DNA of 64,000 nt from Tigheibacillus halophilus (GCF_042683165.1 NZ_JBHUIZ010000006.1:394741-458740), one strand, 5' to 3'; positions 26,771 to 35,948 are shown, counted from the stretch's first letter. Made by a program: numbers and translations. Notes: generated from the sequence alone by a model not told the origin.

Positions 26771-27451
26771 ATGGGGAAACAAATACTGAAAAATGACTGG
26801 AGAAATCTGTTGGAAGAGGAATTCCATAAGGATTATTATCTGAGGCTGCGAGGATTTCTCAAAAAAGAATATGCCAATTTTACAATCTATCCGGAGATGT
26901 ACGATATTTTCAATGCCTTGCATTTCACACCATTTCATCAAGTGAAGGTCGTCATACTAGGGCAGGATCCATATCATGGACCGAACCAGGCGCATGGGCT
27001 CAGCTTTTCCGTCCAGCCGGGGGTGCCAGCTCCGCCTTCATTACAAAACATATTCAAAGAGTTGGAACAGGATCTTGGTATTTCACCACCGAACCACGGT
27101 CATCTCGTCCGGTGGGCAGAGCAGGGCGTGCTGCTGTTGAATACTGTCTTGACGGTGAGAAAGGGACAAGCTCATTCGCATCAAGGTAAAGGCTGGGAAA
27201 CTTTCACTGATACGGTGATTCGCACGCTGAATCAAAAAGAAGAACCTGTCGTTTATATTCTATGGGGAGCGGCAGCGCAACGAAAACAGGAACTGATCGA
27301 CACGAATAAGCATGCGATTATCAAAAGTCCTCATCCAAGTCCTTTATCTGCCTATCGCGGATTTTTCGGCAGCAGACCATTTTCCAAAACAAATCGGATT
27401 TTGAAGGAGAACGGATTGACAGAAATCGACTGGCGATTACCTGACAAGTGA
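26771..27451 (+). CDS. ung: Uracil-DNA glycosylase, family 1
   Basis: 226 aa, the usual family length. GQDPYHG at 64-70 carries the catalytic aspartate and HPSPLSAYRGFFGS the DNA-intercalating loop. It removes uracil from DNA in base excision repair. AAAGGAGTGG precedes the ATG. Functionally unrelated to its neighbours. Confidence 0.98.
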   Translation: MGKQILKNDWRNLLEEEFHKDYYLRLRGFLKKEYANFTIYPEMYDIFNALHFTPFHQVKVVILGQDPYHGPNQAHGLSFSVQPGVPAPPSLQNIFKELEQDLGISPPNHGHLVRWAEQGVLLLNTVLTVRKGQAHSHQGKGWETFTDTVIRTLNQKEEPVVYILWGAAAQRKQELIDTNKHAIIKSPHPSPLSAYRGFFGSRPFSKTNRILKENGLTEIDWRLPDK

Positions 27452-27546
27452 TAAGCTGAAAAAACTTCTATAATTTTGCAGTAGGGTACTGGCCTAGTTG
27501 GGTCGATACCATGCTGTGACGCCAACTTGAATGGGTGATTTTTTAT

Positions 27547-27601
27547 TTGACATGTCCGTGTTGTAAGAATATAATGTGATTATCCTATGGAAACGCATTC
27601 A
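27547..27601 (+). promoter_or_regulatory. Consensus promoter plus downstream cre site for MFS/TIM-barrel operon
   Basis: TTGACA (27547-27552), 17-bp spacer, TATAAT (27570-27575): a perfect sigma-A promoter. TGGAAACGCATTCA at 27588-27601 fits the cre consensus and overlaps the early transcribed region, so CcpA could act as a roadblock. Confidence 0.85.
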
Positions 27602-27619
27602 ATTTCATATGAACGGGTC

Positions 27620-27698
27620 AGAGAATGAGAGAACCCTCCAAAACGATGTGATAAGTCTGTCTATACAACAGGTTTCACATGGTTTTGGAGGTTTTTTG
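27620..27698 (+). promoter_or_regulatory. Putative GlpP-responsive leader terminator 1
   Basis: The box CAGAGAATGAGAGAACC (from 27620) runs into a terminator stem: CCTCCAAAAC-ATGTGA (27635-27651) with TCACAT-GGTTTTGGAGG (27675-27691), then six Ts. The box is shared with three other leaders in the window and resembles, from memory, the GlpP leader of B. subtilis glp genes. glpP itself lies at 41156-41740. GlpP bound to glycerol-3-phosphate would allow read-through. Confidence 0.7.
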
Positions 27699-27735
27699 TT
27701 TCAAAGGGAAATGATCAAACGAGGGAGGAAAAATA

Positions 27736-29070
27736 ATGAGTTTTGACAAATTGGACACGCCTGCTGATGCAAAGAAATTGCAGAAGTTTCAGCGCAAGGT
27801 AGCTTTTGTATCCGCTGGGGGAACATTTTTGGATGGTTTCGATTTGACCATCATTGCCGTCGCCATGCCGCTGATTCTGAAAAACTGGGATGTCACTGCC
27901 GGCGAACAAAGCATGATTGTCGCCTCGGCAATCGTCGGTTCGTTTATCGGAGCCTCCTGGCTTGGGAATTTGACCGATAAATTTGGCAGAAAAGCGATGT
28001 ATATTGTCGATTTGCTGGCATTTGTCGTATTCGCAGCGCTATCTGCTTTTTCTACAGGTGTATGGCAGCTGGTGATATTCCGATTCTTGCTTGGTGTGGG
28101 AATTGGAGCCGACTATCCGATTTCTGCAACATTGGTGTCTGAATTCAGCTCGACAAAAAGCAGGGGGAAGTCAGGGACGTTTTTAGGCATGATGTGGTTT
28201 GTGGGAGCAGTTGTTGCATATATTTCCGGAATTCTCATGCTGCCAATGGGGGATAATGCTTGGCGCTACATGATTTTGTTAGGAGCTGTCTTCGCTATCA
28301 TCATTTTCATTTTCAGGCTTGGACTGCCCGAATCGCCAAGATGGCTGGTTTCCAAGGGTCGTGAAAAGGAAGCAGAAAACATTATGTATGAGTTGACTGG
28401 TCATCGAACAGTGATTGAACCAGATACAGAAAAGAAATACCCATTGCGTTATCTGTTTTCTTCCACTTTATTCAAGCGAACGTTTTTTGTTTGTGGCTTC
28501 TGGTTCTGTTATGCGATTGCTTATTACGGCATTTCGATGTATACGCCTACATTGCTGTCGGCATTTACGAAGGGGTCATTGCAGGAAACATATTTAGCGT
28601 CTTCAGTGGTCAGTGTTCTCGGCTTGATTGGGGCATTGATCGGTTCGAATTTAGTTGATAATTGGGGCAGACGTCCGCTGATCATCACTTCCTTTTCAGG
28701 ATTGACAATCGGCTTGCTGCTGCTGGCGCTCAATCCGCATCCGACATTGGCTTTTTTAGTGATTCTGTTCAGTGCGGCTGTTTTGTTCGCCAATATGGGT
28801 GGCGGTATCTTGAATTTCGTTTATCCGACTGAATTGTTTCCAACAAGCATCAGAGCTTCGGCAGCAGGCTTCGCAACTTCTGTGAGCAGAATTGGCTCTA
28901 TTCTTGGGACTTTGGTGTTTCCGAATTTTGTAGCTTGGTGGGGGAACAGTTCAGCACTTTGGTTCTTTACCGTCATCGGATTTTGCGGACTGGTGATTTC
29001 AGTTGCGCTGGCCCCGGAAACGAAAGGAAGAAAATTGGAAGACATCAATTATTATGCGAAAGGATCGTGA
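27736..29070 (+). CDS. MFS transporter resembling the phosphate/glycerophosphodiester (PHS) group
   Basis: 444 aa, 12 predicted membrane segments, GGGAGG upstream. MFS motif DKFGRKAMYIVD after helix 2 and PESPRWLVSKGR after helix 6. GVGIGADYPISATLVSEFSS in helix 4 resembles the GGDYPLSA signature of the PHS phosphate symporter and Git1 glycerophosphoinositol permease group. Behind a GlpP-type leader, uptake of a glycerol-phosphate compound is plausible, but a sugar or organic acid cannot be excluded. The next gene follows by 4 bp. Confidence 0.82.
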   Translation: MSFDKLDTPADAKKLQKFQRKVAFVSAGGTFLDGFDLTIIAVAMPLILKNWDVTAGEQSMIVASAIVGSFIGASWLGNLTDKFGRKAMYIVDLLAFVVFAALSAFSTGVWQLVIFRFLLGVGIGADYPISATLVSEFSSTKSRGKSGTFLGMMWFVGAVVAYISGILMLPMGDNAWRYMILLGAVFAIIIFIFRLGLPESPRWLVSKGREKEAENIMYELTGHRTVIEPDTEKKYPLRYLFSSTLFKRTFFVCGFWFCYAIAYYGISMYTPTLLSAFTKGSLQETYLASSVVSVLGLIGALIGSNLVDNWGRRPLIITSFSGLTIGLLLLALNPHPTLAFLVILFSAAVLFANMGGGILNFVYPTELFPTSIRASAAGFATSVSRIGSILGTLVFPNFVAWWGNSSALWFFTVIGFCGLVISVALAPETKGRKLEDINYYAKGS

Positions 29071-29074
29071 TCAT

Positions 29075-29845
29075 ATGGAAAAATGGTTAAGCTTATGGTC
29101 TATCGGACAGGAAGCAGACTTGAAAGCATTTCGCCAAATCAAAGATGCAGGGTTTGTCGGAGTAGAGATCTGGGCAGAGCATGTATGTGCAGACGATTAT
29201 TTGGAATTTGCCAGGCAGTGTGATTTAAGAATCGGCCTGCATTTGCCATTTCATGATATGAATCTGGCAACCCCGGATGATAGTGTGAGAGACAGAATGC
29301 TAGAAGTGAACCAGCAGTGGCTGGAAAAGCTGGCTGAATATGGCGGAGAGCATGCGGTGATACATGGTGGGCAAGCATGGTCTTCGGAAGAACGGGAAGC
29401 TGCTTTGGAAAATGTCAGACACAGGCTTCTAAAGCTTCGTGAAATAGCTGAAGCAAACCATGTGACATTACTGTTGGAGAATTTGATACCGGATAAACTT
29501 AACTATGGGCATATTGTAGCATCGACCGTTGCTGAATGGTGCGGTCTTCTGAAGGGGACGGATATTCAAGCCTGCCTGGATACAGGACATTTGGCGGTAA
29601 TGGGGGATTCGCTGCCTGAAACAATTAACCTTTTGGGGGAACGTCTGGCATCTGTCCATTATTCCGCTAACGATGCTGTCGCTGATTTGCATTTGATACC
29701 GGAAAATCATGCAGAACTGTTGGCTGCCTTACGCGAAATCGACTACCAGGGGCCAATCGTATATGAACTTAATCCATATAAATACTCGCTGAAAGATATT
29801 TTGGAAAGTACTTCCGTCCAAGAATTGCTGCAAATGGAGATATGA
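29075..29845 (+). CDS. Sugar phosphate isomerase/epimerase-like TIM-barrel protein (copy 1)
   Basis: 256 aa from ATG 29075, with AAAGGA upstream; the open frame begins earlier, inside the MFS gene. AP_endonuc_2/xylose isomerase-like fold: GFVGVEIWAEH, HLPFHDMNLA, HAVIHGG, LLLENLI, ACLDTGHLAV and SVHYSAND, with metal-binding His, Glu and Asp. A paralogue at 39464-40240 begins with nearly the same MEKWLS-WSIG. Both follow GlpP-type leaders. The substrate is unknown. Confidence 0.85.
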   Translation: MEKWLSLWSIGQEADLKAFRQIKDAGFVGVEIWAEHVCADDYLEFARQCDLRIGLHLPFHDMNLATPDDSVRDRMLEVNQQWLEKLAEYGGEHAVIHGGQAWSSEEREAALENVRHRLLKLREIAEANHVTLLLENLIPDKLNYGHIVASTVAEWCGLLKGTDIQACLDTGHLAVMGDSLPETINLLGERLASVHYSANDAVADLHLIPENHAELLAALREIDYQGPIVYELNPYKYSLKDILESTSVQELLQMEI

Positions 29846-29892
29846 AGATAAGGGGCATCATGACATCGTCATCCCAAAACACGATAATCATC

Positions 29893-29924
29893 AAAACCGG
29901 CGAAGCAAGCGCTTCGCCGGTTTT
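29893..29924. terminator. Bidirectional terminator
   Basis: AAAACCGGCGAAGC and GCTTCGCCGGTTTT form a perfect 14-bp stem with a 4-base loop, between convergent genes. Confidence 0.85.
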
Positions 29925-29950
29925 GGTATAGTCGGCCTTGGAGGGAGTTT

Positions 29951-31159
29951 TTAGTACTGCCCGTCGTCTGTCTGTGAGCCGTCATCATATTGTCCGTCAT
30001 TTTGGTTTTGGTCATTATATTGATTTTGGTCCTGGCCGTCGTATTGATTCTGGTCTTGGCTATTATTCGGATCTTGGCCATTTTCGCCTTGACCATTGTC
30101 TGTACCATCTTCAGTGCCATCGTTTGTTTGCGGACCATCATTGAATTTACTTGTATCTGGATTGATCTCCAGGTGCTTCTGCAATTCTTTTCTTGTTTCT
30201 TCCAATTTCAAATCATCCAGCTTGAAGTAATATACCCTGCTGCCAGCGGAATTGTATGTCCACCAATCTTCTCCAGCAAGGGAGTTGGTGTCGATGGAAA
30301 GTTTTTTGCCGCTTGTGCCATAGGAAATGAAGCTTTTCATTTCGCTGAATGTCATATTCGTTTTCATGTTCTTTCCGACTGCTTCGATAATGTTATCGAA
30401 TTTGAGAACAGATTTCAGGCTGGCGGATTTGCTCATGACAGCTTTCAGAATTTCCTGCTGTCTCTTTCCGCGCTCAATATCATTGTCATAATGTCTTGTA
30501 CGCGCGAACGCCAAGGCTTCTTCGCCATTCAATGTTTGCTTGCCGGGCTTCAAATGGATGGCATCTGCTTTATCCTTGGAGTCCTGTTCTTTCATTTCAT
30601 ATGGTACGTCGACTTCCACACCATCTATGGCATCTACGACTTCCAGGAAGGCTTCGAAGTTAATGGTGACATAATAGTCGATAGGAATATGAAGGAGATT
30701 CTCCGTTGTTTCCATCGCTGCTTTTGGACCGCCGAATTTATGGGCATGATTGATTTTTGTTTCGTAGCCGACTTCAGGGATATACACATAAGAATCTCGC
30801 GGGATGCTCAGCAGTTTGACGCTTTTGTCATCTTTGTTCAGTGTCGCGACCATCATGGAATCAGTCCGTGCATCTTTAGCGTTATTTCTTTTTTCGCTTT
30901 CATCAATTCCCATGATCAGGATGGACACATTGTCAAAATCCGGATCGACTTCTTTATCGCGCAAATCCGACTTTTTTCTGCCGTCATCGACATAGGATTC
31001 AGAGAATACGGAGTCTGCTTTGATGTAAAGATATGTTGCATAAGAAAATGCTGCCACAAATACAAGAAGCGGAACAAGAATGAAAAAGACCCGCTTGCGC
31101 AATTTACGTTTTCTGACACGTCTTGTATGCGGCTGGCGCGGTGTGTTATTTTTCGACAT
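29951..31159 (-). CDS. LytR-CpsA-Psr (LCP) family cell-wall polymer ligase
   Basis: 402 aa. A basic cytosolic start (about 1-22, PHTRRVRKRKLRKR), one membrane helix (about 24-46), then the LCP domain: VSILIMGIDES, RTDSMMVATLN, LLSIPRDSYVYIP, ALAFARTRHYDNDIERGKRQQEIL, with the conserved arginines. The last ~50 residues are a low-complexity Asn/Gln/Asp/Gly tail. LCP enzymes attach teichoic acid or other polymers to peptidoglycan outside the membrane. It may act with the tagO-like, tagA-like and csaB products. Confidence 0.93.
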   Translation of the reverse strand: MSKNNTPRQPHTRRVRKRKLRKRVFFILVPLLVFVAAFSYATYLYIKADSVFSESYVDDGRKKSDLRDKEVDPDFDNVSILIMGIDESEKRNNAKDARTDSMMVATLNKDDKSVKLLSIPRDSYVYIPEVGYETKINHAHKFGGPKAAMETTENLLHIPIDYYVTINFEAFLEVVDAIDGVEVDVPYEMKEQDSKDKADAIHLKPGKQTLNGEEALAFARTRHYDNDIERGKRQQEILKAVMSKSASLKSVLKFDNIIEAVGKNMKTNMTFSEMKSFISYGTSGKKLSIDTNSLAGEDWWTYNSAGSRVYYFKLDDLKLEETRKELQKHLEINPDTSKFNDGPQTNDGTEDGTDNGQGENGQDPNNSQDQNQYDGQDQNQYNDQNQNDGQYDDGSQTDDGQY

Positions 31160-31497
31160 TATTTATTTCTCCCCTGTTTTGTTGGATTCAGTTCCGGTTT
31201 GCGTATGCATGGGCTTCTAACTATAATTAGTGTAGAAAGCTGATGCATTACGCACGATTATTCGCAGGAAAGGTGGTTTACCTTCCTGTAAAGCAAGGAA
31301 ATACAATATAGCTATGGCGAATGCCACCATTTTTAAGATTGATTTATCTATAGACTAAACTTTATTCTACTATGTTTAGGCTCATTCGTAAATGCCAGTT
31401 ATATTACAATTTTGTAAGTTTAGTGACATACCATAGTCAAAATTTCGTATTATAATAAGCTTGAAACGCGGCGCAAACGTTGGAAAGGTTGCAAAAT

Positions 31498-32229
31498 ATG
31501 GAATTGAAGAAAAAAGTCGAAATGATGGATATCGCATTTTTGAATACGACAAAACAAGCACTGCTGAAGGATCATTTGGAACCGGCATTGCAAAAGCAGG
31601 AAAAGACCTTCATTGTCACAGCCAATCCGGAAATCGTCATGAAGACAAGAGAAGACGAGGAATACAAACAAATTGTGCAGTCTGCAGACTATGTCATCGC
31701 GGACGGCATCGGTATCGTTAAAGCTTCAGCCATCAAAAAACAGCCATTGCAGGAAAGGATTCCAGGGTTTGAATTGATGGTGGATCTGCTTGATTATGCG
31801 GATGAAAAAGGGCTGCGCTGTTATTTCCTTGGAGCGAGGGAGGATGTATCTGAAAAAACAGTTCAAACTGTAGCGAAAAATTTCCCTGATTTGGTGATTG
31901 CAGGTCATCACCATGGTTTTTTTGACCTGGATGATGAGCGGATTGCCGCCGATATCAAACGGGCCCAACCCGATTTGATTTTTGTTGCATTGGGACTCCC
32001 GCGGCAGGAACAGTGGATCGCCAGGTATCTGGACATATTTGATAAAGGTTTGTTCATGGGCGTTGGAGGAAGCTTCGACACCTTAACGGGAGAGGTGCCT
32101 CGGGCGCCTAAATTTTGGATCGACTTGAATTTGGAATGGTTTTACCGTCTGCTTAAGCAGCCATTCCGCTGGAAGCGGATATTGAAGGTATTCACTTTTA
32201 TGTTCTTGATCCTTTTCAAAAGGGAATAA
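31498..32229 (+). CDS. tagA: WecG/TagA/CpsF family glycosyltransferase
   Basis: 243 aa from ATG 31498, with GGAAAGG 9 bp upstream; a TTG at 31480 is an alternative. GT26 signatures: TANPEIVMKTREDEEYK, SADYVIADGIGIVKAS, RCYFLGARED, PDLIFVALGLPRQEQWI and MGVGGSFDTLTGEVPRAPKFW. TagA adds N-acetylmannosamine to GlcNAc-lipid during teichoic acid synthesis, the step after TagO. Divergent from the LCP gene. Confidence 0.9.
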   Translation: MELKKKVEMMDIAFLNTTKQALLKDHLEPALQKQEKTFIVTANPEIVMKTREDEEYKQIVQSADYVIADGIGIVKASAIKKQPLQERIPGFELMVDLLDYADEKGLRCYFLGAREDVSEKTVQTVAKNFPDLVIAGHHHGFFDLDDERIAADIKRAQPDLIFVALGLPRQEQWIARYLDIFDKGLFMGVGGSFDTLTGEVPRAPKFWIDLNLEWFYRLLKQPFRWKRILKVFTFMFLILFKRE

Positions 32230-32242
32230 ATGACGTATGGAG

Positions 32243-32280
32243 AAAAAGCTGAAATCCTTGCTGGGATTTCAGCTTTTTTT
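32243..32280 (+). terminator. Intrinsic terminator after tagA-like gene
   Basis: AAAAGCTGAAATCC pairs with GGGATTTCAGCTTTT around a 5-base loop, followed by T residues. Confidence 0.92.
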
Positions 32281-32394
32281 GCGGGTGGCGCCGCCTGGTC
32301 AGGCTAAGGTTCATGTATGTTCCATCTGTTTCTGTTCCTCACCTGCCCCTTCCTCGCTGTTCTATACGAATATAAGGGTGAGGAGGTGATTCAC

Positions 32395-32613
32395 ATGGCG
32401 GCATCAGAGGTGATGCGTTCAACATTACGCCTTGTCTTTTATGACGGGGAGGATGAAGAAACTGGAAAGCCGGTCTATAAAGGCAAAAACTTCAATATTC
32501 GTCTTGAAGCAACTGCCGAACAGCTGTATGAAACTGCAGAAGCTTTTGCCGGCTTGCAGCAGCGCCCATTGTATAATGTGGTGCGAAATGACAGCTCGGA
32601 AATCAAGGCATAA
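32395..32613 (+). CDS. DUF1659 family small protein
   Basis: 72 aa from ATG 32395 behind GAGGAGGTGA. The sequence LRLVFYDGEDEETGKPVYKG with a downstream ATAEQLYETAEAFAGLQ matches the DUF1659 family. Function unknown. It heads a compact trio of tiny genes (DUF1659, DUF2922, YvrJ) that recurs in Bacillota. Confidence 0.85.
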   Translation: MAASEVMRSTLRLVFYDGEDEETGKPVYKGKNFNIRLEATAEQLYETAEAFAGLQQRPLYNVVRNDSSEIKA

Positions 32614-32678
32614 CAAACAGCAAGGCGTGACGGTTGAATCAGGTCAGCTTTGTATGTCACAGGAAAGGAGGGGGAGTC

Positions 32679-32894
32679 ATGAAAAAACTGGAGCTCAAAT
32701 TTGAAAACGATGACAAGAAAATCGTGACCTTTTCAGTGGATAATCCTGTTGAACCGGCAGACCCGGCAGCGGTGAACGACGCGATGGATACGATTATAGC
32801 GCAAAACGCTTTGATCACTTCCGGCGGGACATTGACAGGAAAGAAGAGTGCCCGCATTGTAGAAACGACTGCTGAAGACATCGCATTGTTTTAA
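32679..32894 (+). CDS. DUF2922 family small protein
   Basis: 71 aa from ATG 32679 with AAAGGAGGGGG upstream. KKLELKFENDDKKIVTFSVD and the NPVEPADPAAVNDAMDTIIA stretch are typical of DUF2922. Function unknown; second gene of the trio. Confidence 0.85.
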   Translation: MKKLELKFENDDKKIVTFSVDNPVEPADPAAVNDAMDTIIAQNALITSGGTLTGKKSARIVETTAEDIALF

Positions 32895-33054
32895 CCGGCA
32901 AGCCAGCAAATGATTTATCTTGCAGCAGCGGTTCATGTAAGGAATGAACCGAGGCTAATATGCAGTGATCCCATATCTTTTCGGTAAGACCGGCCAGCTC
33001 TTTCAAGCTGGCCGCTTTCATCAAGAAGGAGCATCTGCCAAGGAGGGAATGATC

Positions 33055-33195
33055 ATGGAAATCGAGGCATGGATCTCCATCATCAAGGATATCGGCTTTC
33101 CGATCGCGGTGACATTTTACTTGCTGCACCGTGTGGAGGGGAAGCTGAATCAACTGATTGAATCCATTCACGCTTTACCTGAAAAACTGAAATAA
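33055..33195 (+). CDS. YvrJ family small protein
   Basis: 46 aa from ATG 33055, seven bases after AGGAGGG; an ATG at 33049 is too close to that site. EAWISIIKDIGFPIAVTFYL is one short membrane helix, followed by HRVEGKLNQLIESI, as in YvrJ proteins. Function unknown; third gene of the trio. The 160-bp gap before it holds no gene. Confidence 0.85.
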   Translation: MEIEAWISIIKDIGFPIAVTFYLLHRVEGKLNQLIESIHALPEKLK

Positions 33196-33208
33196 TGATA
33201 GCTGCAAA

Positions 33209-33245
33209 AGTCGGCTTTCTGCCTAAAGGCGGAAAGCTTTTTGCA
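33209..33245 (+). terminator. Intrinsic terminator after yvrJ-type gene
   Basis: GTCGGCTTTCTGCC pairs with GGCGGAAAGCTTTT around a TAAA loop, followed by a T-run. Confidence 0.75.
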
Positions 33246-33317
33246 TGAAGAATGCATGTTAAATGCTGTGTATAAAGCCGGGGATCATATTTATCATTTT
33301 ATGATTCTATCAAGACA

Positions 33318-33346
33318 TTGACAACGCTTTCAAAATATGTTTTAAT
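33318..33346 (+). promoter_or_regulatory. Promoter with cre over the -35 box (PhoU/NptA operon)
   Basis: TTGACA (33318-33323), 17-bp spacer, TTTAAT (33341-33346). TGACAACGCTTTCA (33319-33332) is a near-perfect cre covering the -35 box. The same module recurs almost unchanged at 35949-35977. Confidence 0.85.
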
Positions 33347-33369
33347 GATTGTTAACTTAATAAATTGTA

Positions 33370-33424
33370 TGGAGAATTGAGATCCACAAAACATTGCCCT
33401 GCGGGAGAGTTTTGTGGTTTTTTA
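33370..33424 (+). promoter_or_regulatory. Putative GlpP-responsive leader terminator 2
   Basis: The box TGGAGAATTGAGATCC is followed by the stem CCACAAAAC (33384-33392) and GTTTTGTGG (33409-33417) with a T-run. Same layout as leaders 1, 3 and 4. The remaining ~190 bp to the next gene contain no recognised feature. Confidence 0.7.
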
Positions 33425-33620
33425 TTATGAAACTTTTGCAGTGAAAGTCCCGGCAGACTGCCGGGCTTTCTGGCAGCGTATAATAATGCTGCCGATGGCT
33501 GCATATAATGGGAGATTGTTTGTGGAAAAAGGAGCGCGCATCTAGTTGCCCGTTTTTGCTGACATGCTTGACAGCAAGAAAACAATTCCAATGAATAATA
33601 TATAAAAGAAGGTGATTTTC

Positions 33621-34262
33621 ATGTTGACCAGACATAACTATTATGAGGAAAAAAGAATGAAGATTGAAAAACGGGTGTTGAAGGTACTTCATAACCTGAT
33701 GCAAATGACAGAGCTGTATACGGAATATTTACAGCAGCCGACAGAAGAAAAACTAGCTTGGATTCTCAAAGCAGAAGGTGATGTCAATGAATATGAAGAA
33801 CGGATTGAAAAATCCATATTGGAAATTATTTCTTTGCAGCAGCTGGACGTGAAAGAAATAAAATGGCTGCTTGGAATGAACAGGATCATCCGGGAGCTGG
33901 AAAGGATCGGCGATCAGCTGACGAATATCGTCACTTTGAGTGATGTAGATGATACGAAAGAATTGCAGCCGATGATCAAGACATTTTTCCGCATTGAAGG
34001 AGAGATGATCGACTGGGTGAAGCAGGGTATTGCCAATAAGGACAAACAAATTCTCCAAAATGTCATCAAGCAGGATAGGCATGTAAATAAGCTCAACAAA
34101 GGAACTTATAATAATCTTGTCCATCTTATCAATGAAAAGGAACATATTACTGAAAGTAATTTGAAAACGATCATCATCAGCAGATTTCTGGAACGGATTG
34201 GCGACCATCTGGTTAATGTCGCAAGGACTTATCTGGAAGTATGTGAAGAACGGGAAGAATAG
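33621..34262 (+). CDS. PhoU-domain protein
   Basis: 213 aa from ATG 33621, with AAGGTG upstream; a GTG at 33612 is too close to it. All-helical, with two PhoU-type metal motifs, RELERIGDQLTN (about 95-106) and RFLERIGDHLVN (about 192-203). PhoU proteins restrain phosphate transport and signalling. It is 15 bp before a Na/Pi cotransporter and surely acts on it. Both lie behind a GlpP-type leader and a cre site. Confidence 0.88.
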   Translation: MLTRHNYYEEKRMKIEKRVLKVLHNLMQMTELYTEYLQQPTEEKLAWILKAEGDVNEYEERIEKSILEIISLQQLDVKEIKWLLGMNRIIRELERIGDQLTNIVTLSDVDDTKELQPMIKTFFRIEGEMIDWVKQGIANKDKQILQNVIKQDRHVNKLNKGTYNNLVHLINEKEHITESNLKTIIISRFLERIGDHLVNVARTYLEVCEEREE

Positions 34263-34277
34263 AAAGGACATATTGCG

Positions 34278-35888
34278 ATGGAATTCATACTGCAAAGCAT
34301 CCTGGGTTTCCTTGGGGGCCTGGGAATTTTTCTATATGGCACACACTTATTGAGTAATGGTCTGCAGCAGCTGGCCGCCTCCAAAATGAGAATGTATCTG
34401 ACAAAGCTGACGAATACAAGATTGAAAGGCGTATTCAGCGGGATTGTCACCACCTTTTTCCTGCAAAGCAGCACGGTGACAGCCATTTTGATCGTCGGTC
34501 TGGTTGGAAGCTCAGCCATTACCCTGTCCCAAGCATTCGGGGTAGTTCTCGGTTCGGCAATCGGTACAACGCTCACGGTGCAGATTTTGACATTCAACAT
34601 ATCAGTCTATTCATCTATCTTTATCTTTCTTGGAGCAGTGTTCATTATCTTTGTCAAACAGAGCAATTGGAAAGTGATTGGTTTGCTTTTGCTTAGTATC
34701 GGCTTTATTTTTTTCGGGATTCATATGATTTCCTCTTCTTTAGAGCCGCTTAGTGAAAATCCGCACTTTTTACACAGCCTGACGTCTATTTCCAAAAACC
34801 CCCTCCTTTTCGGATTGATTGCGATGGTCTTGACGGTACTGTTTCATAGCAGTGCTGCAATGATCGTCATCGGCATCGCATTCGTCTCGACAGGGGTCCT
34901 AAGCGTACACGCGATACTGCCGCTCGTGATCGGAGCCAATGTCGGATCGACGATTCCCGTGATCGTCACCAGTTTGACCACCAATTTGGAAGGGAAGAAG
35001 TTGGCCATTTTCAATTTCGTATTCAAATGTTCAGGAGCAATACTGGCATTTGTGCTGCTGCCCTGGCTCACCCATTATGTCGACTTGCTGCCTGGCAACG
35101 CAGAGCGGCAGATTGCCAACTTCCATACATTATTCAATATCATCATCGCGGCATTGTTTTTCCCTCTGCTGCCGTTGGTTGCAAGGGTATTTGAAAAAAT
35201 TTTCCCGACAAAGCTGGAAGAAGAGCCAGTGTATACAGTGCGATTGAGTGAAAGTATGCTGCAGGTGCCGGATGAGGCGTTGAATGCGAGCAAGATGGAA
35301 ATAACCAAGCTCGCCAACAAAGTGCACGAGGATATGATTCAGCGTCTGTCTGACTATCTGGATGGCAGGCATGAGGGAGGTGCATTGCGGCAGGTCGAGG
35401 ACTTGATCGACCAATCTTATATCCAGATCCAAAAGTATTTGCTTAAGCTGGGACAGCGGGATTTGACCAGTGAGCAATCCAACCGTGAAGTGAAGCTGCT
35501 GAATATCTTAAATGATATCGAGCATATTGGCGACACTGTCGTGCGTTTCATCGGTGTGGCAGACAAGGTAAGCCAGAAAAATGTCGTGTTCAATGAGGAT
35601 GATGTAGAAGCGTTACGGAAGCTGATGGGCCATATTCAAACCACGTATGAAAATTCACTGCATGCTTTCGATAATGACGATACAAAGATGGCGAAGGGGA
35701 ATATACAATATCAATCTACCATTGATCAGTTTGAAAAAGATATCAAGTTCGAGCATTACAATAGTCTGATCAATCATAAAGAAAATAATCCTGATATCAG
35801 TGCTGTATATTTAGATATTGTCAACCAGCTGCTGCAAGTCAACCATCATGCGATGAATATCTCGCGGACAGTGCTGGGGCTGATTTGA
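34278..35888 (+). CDS. Na+/phosphate cotransporter family protein with C-terminal PhoU domain
   Basis: 536 aa. Residues 1 to about 310 are membrane-embedded with the inverted Na_Pi_cotrans repeats, each with QSST or HSSAA motifs (FFLQSSTVTAILIVGLVGS; LFHSSAAMIVIGIAFVS) and GSAIGTTLT and GANVGSTIPV. The last ~200 residues are a PhoU-like helical domain (LLNILNDIEHIGDTVVRF). The family moves phosphate with sodium. Placement in the proposed GlpP regulon suggests it handles phosphate freed from, or exchanged with, glycerol phosphates. Confidence 0.92.
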   Translation: MEFILQSILGFLGGLGIFLYGTHLLSNGLQQLAASKMRMYLTKLTNTRLKGVFSGIVTTFFLQSSTVTAILIVGLVGSSAITLSQAFGVVLGSAIGTTLTVQILTFNISVYSSIFIFLGAVFIIFVKQSNWKVIGLLLLSIGFIFFGIHMISSSLEPLSENPHFLHSLTSISKNPLLFGLIAMVLTVLFHSSAAMIVIGIAFVSTGVLSVHAILPLVIGANVGSTIPVIVTSLTTNLEGKKLAIFNFVFKCSGAILAFVLLPWLTHYVDLLPGNAERQIANFHTLFNIIIAALFFPLLPLVARVFEKIFPTKLEEEPVYTVRLSESMLQVPDEALNASKMEITKLANKVHEDMIQRLSDYLDGRHEGGALRQVEDLIDQSYIQIQKYLLKLGQRDLTSEQSNREVKLLNILNDIEHIGDTVVRFIGVADKVSQKNVVFNEDDVEALRKLMGHIQTTYENSLHAFDNDDTKMAKGNIQYQSTIDQFEKDIKFEHYNSLINHKENNPDISAVYLDIVNQLLQVNHHAMNISRTVLGLI

Positions 35889-35948
35889 GCATCAAGGCTG
35901 AACTTGTTTAAAATATCCTGAAAAACTTGCCATAATATGAAAATCATG

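Noticed and set aside
29990..31243. Long plus-strand frame of 417 codons
   Set aside because: It is the antisense shadow of the LCP gene, whose low-complexity tail keeps the reverse frame open. It has no ribosome site and no family match.
33357..33704. Minus-strand frame across the second GlpP-type leader
   Set aside because: It spans a promoter, cre site and terminator and shows no protein family features.
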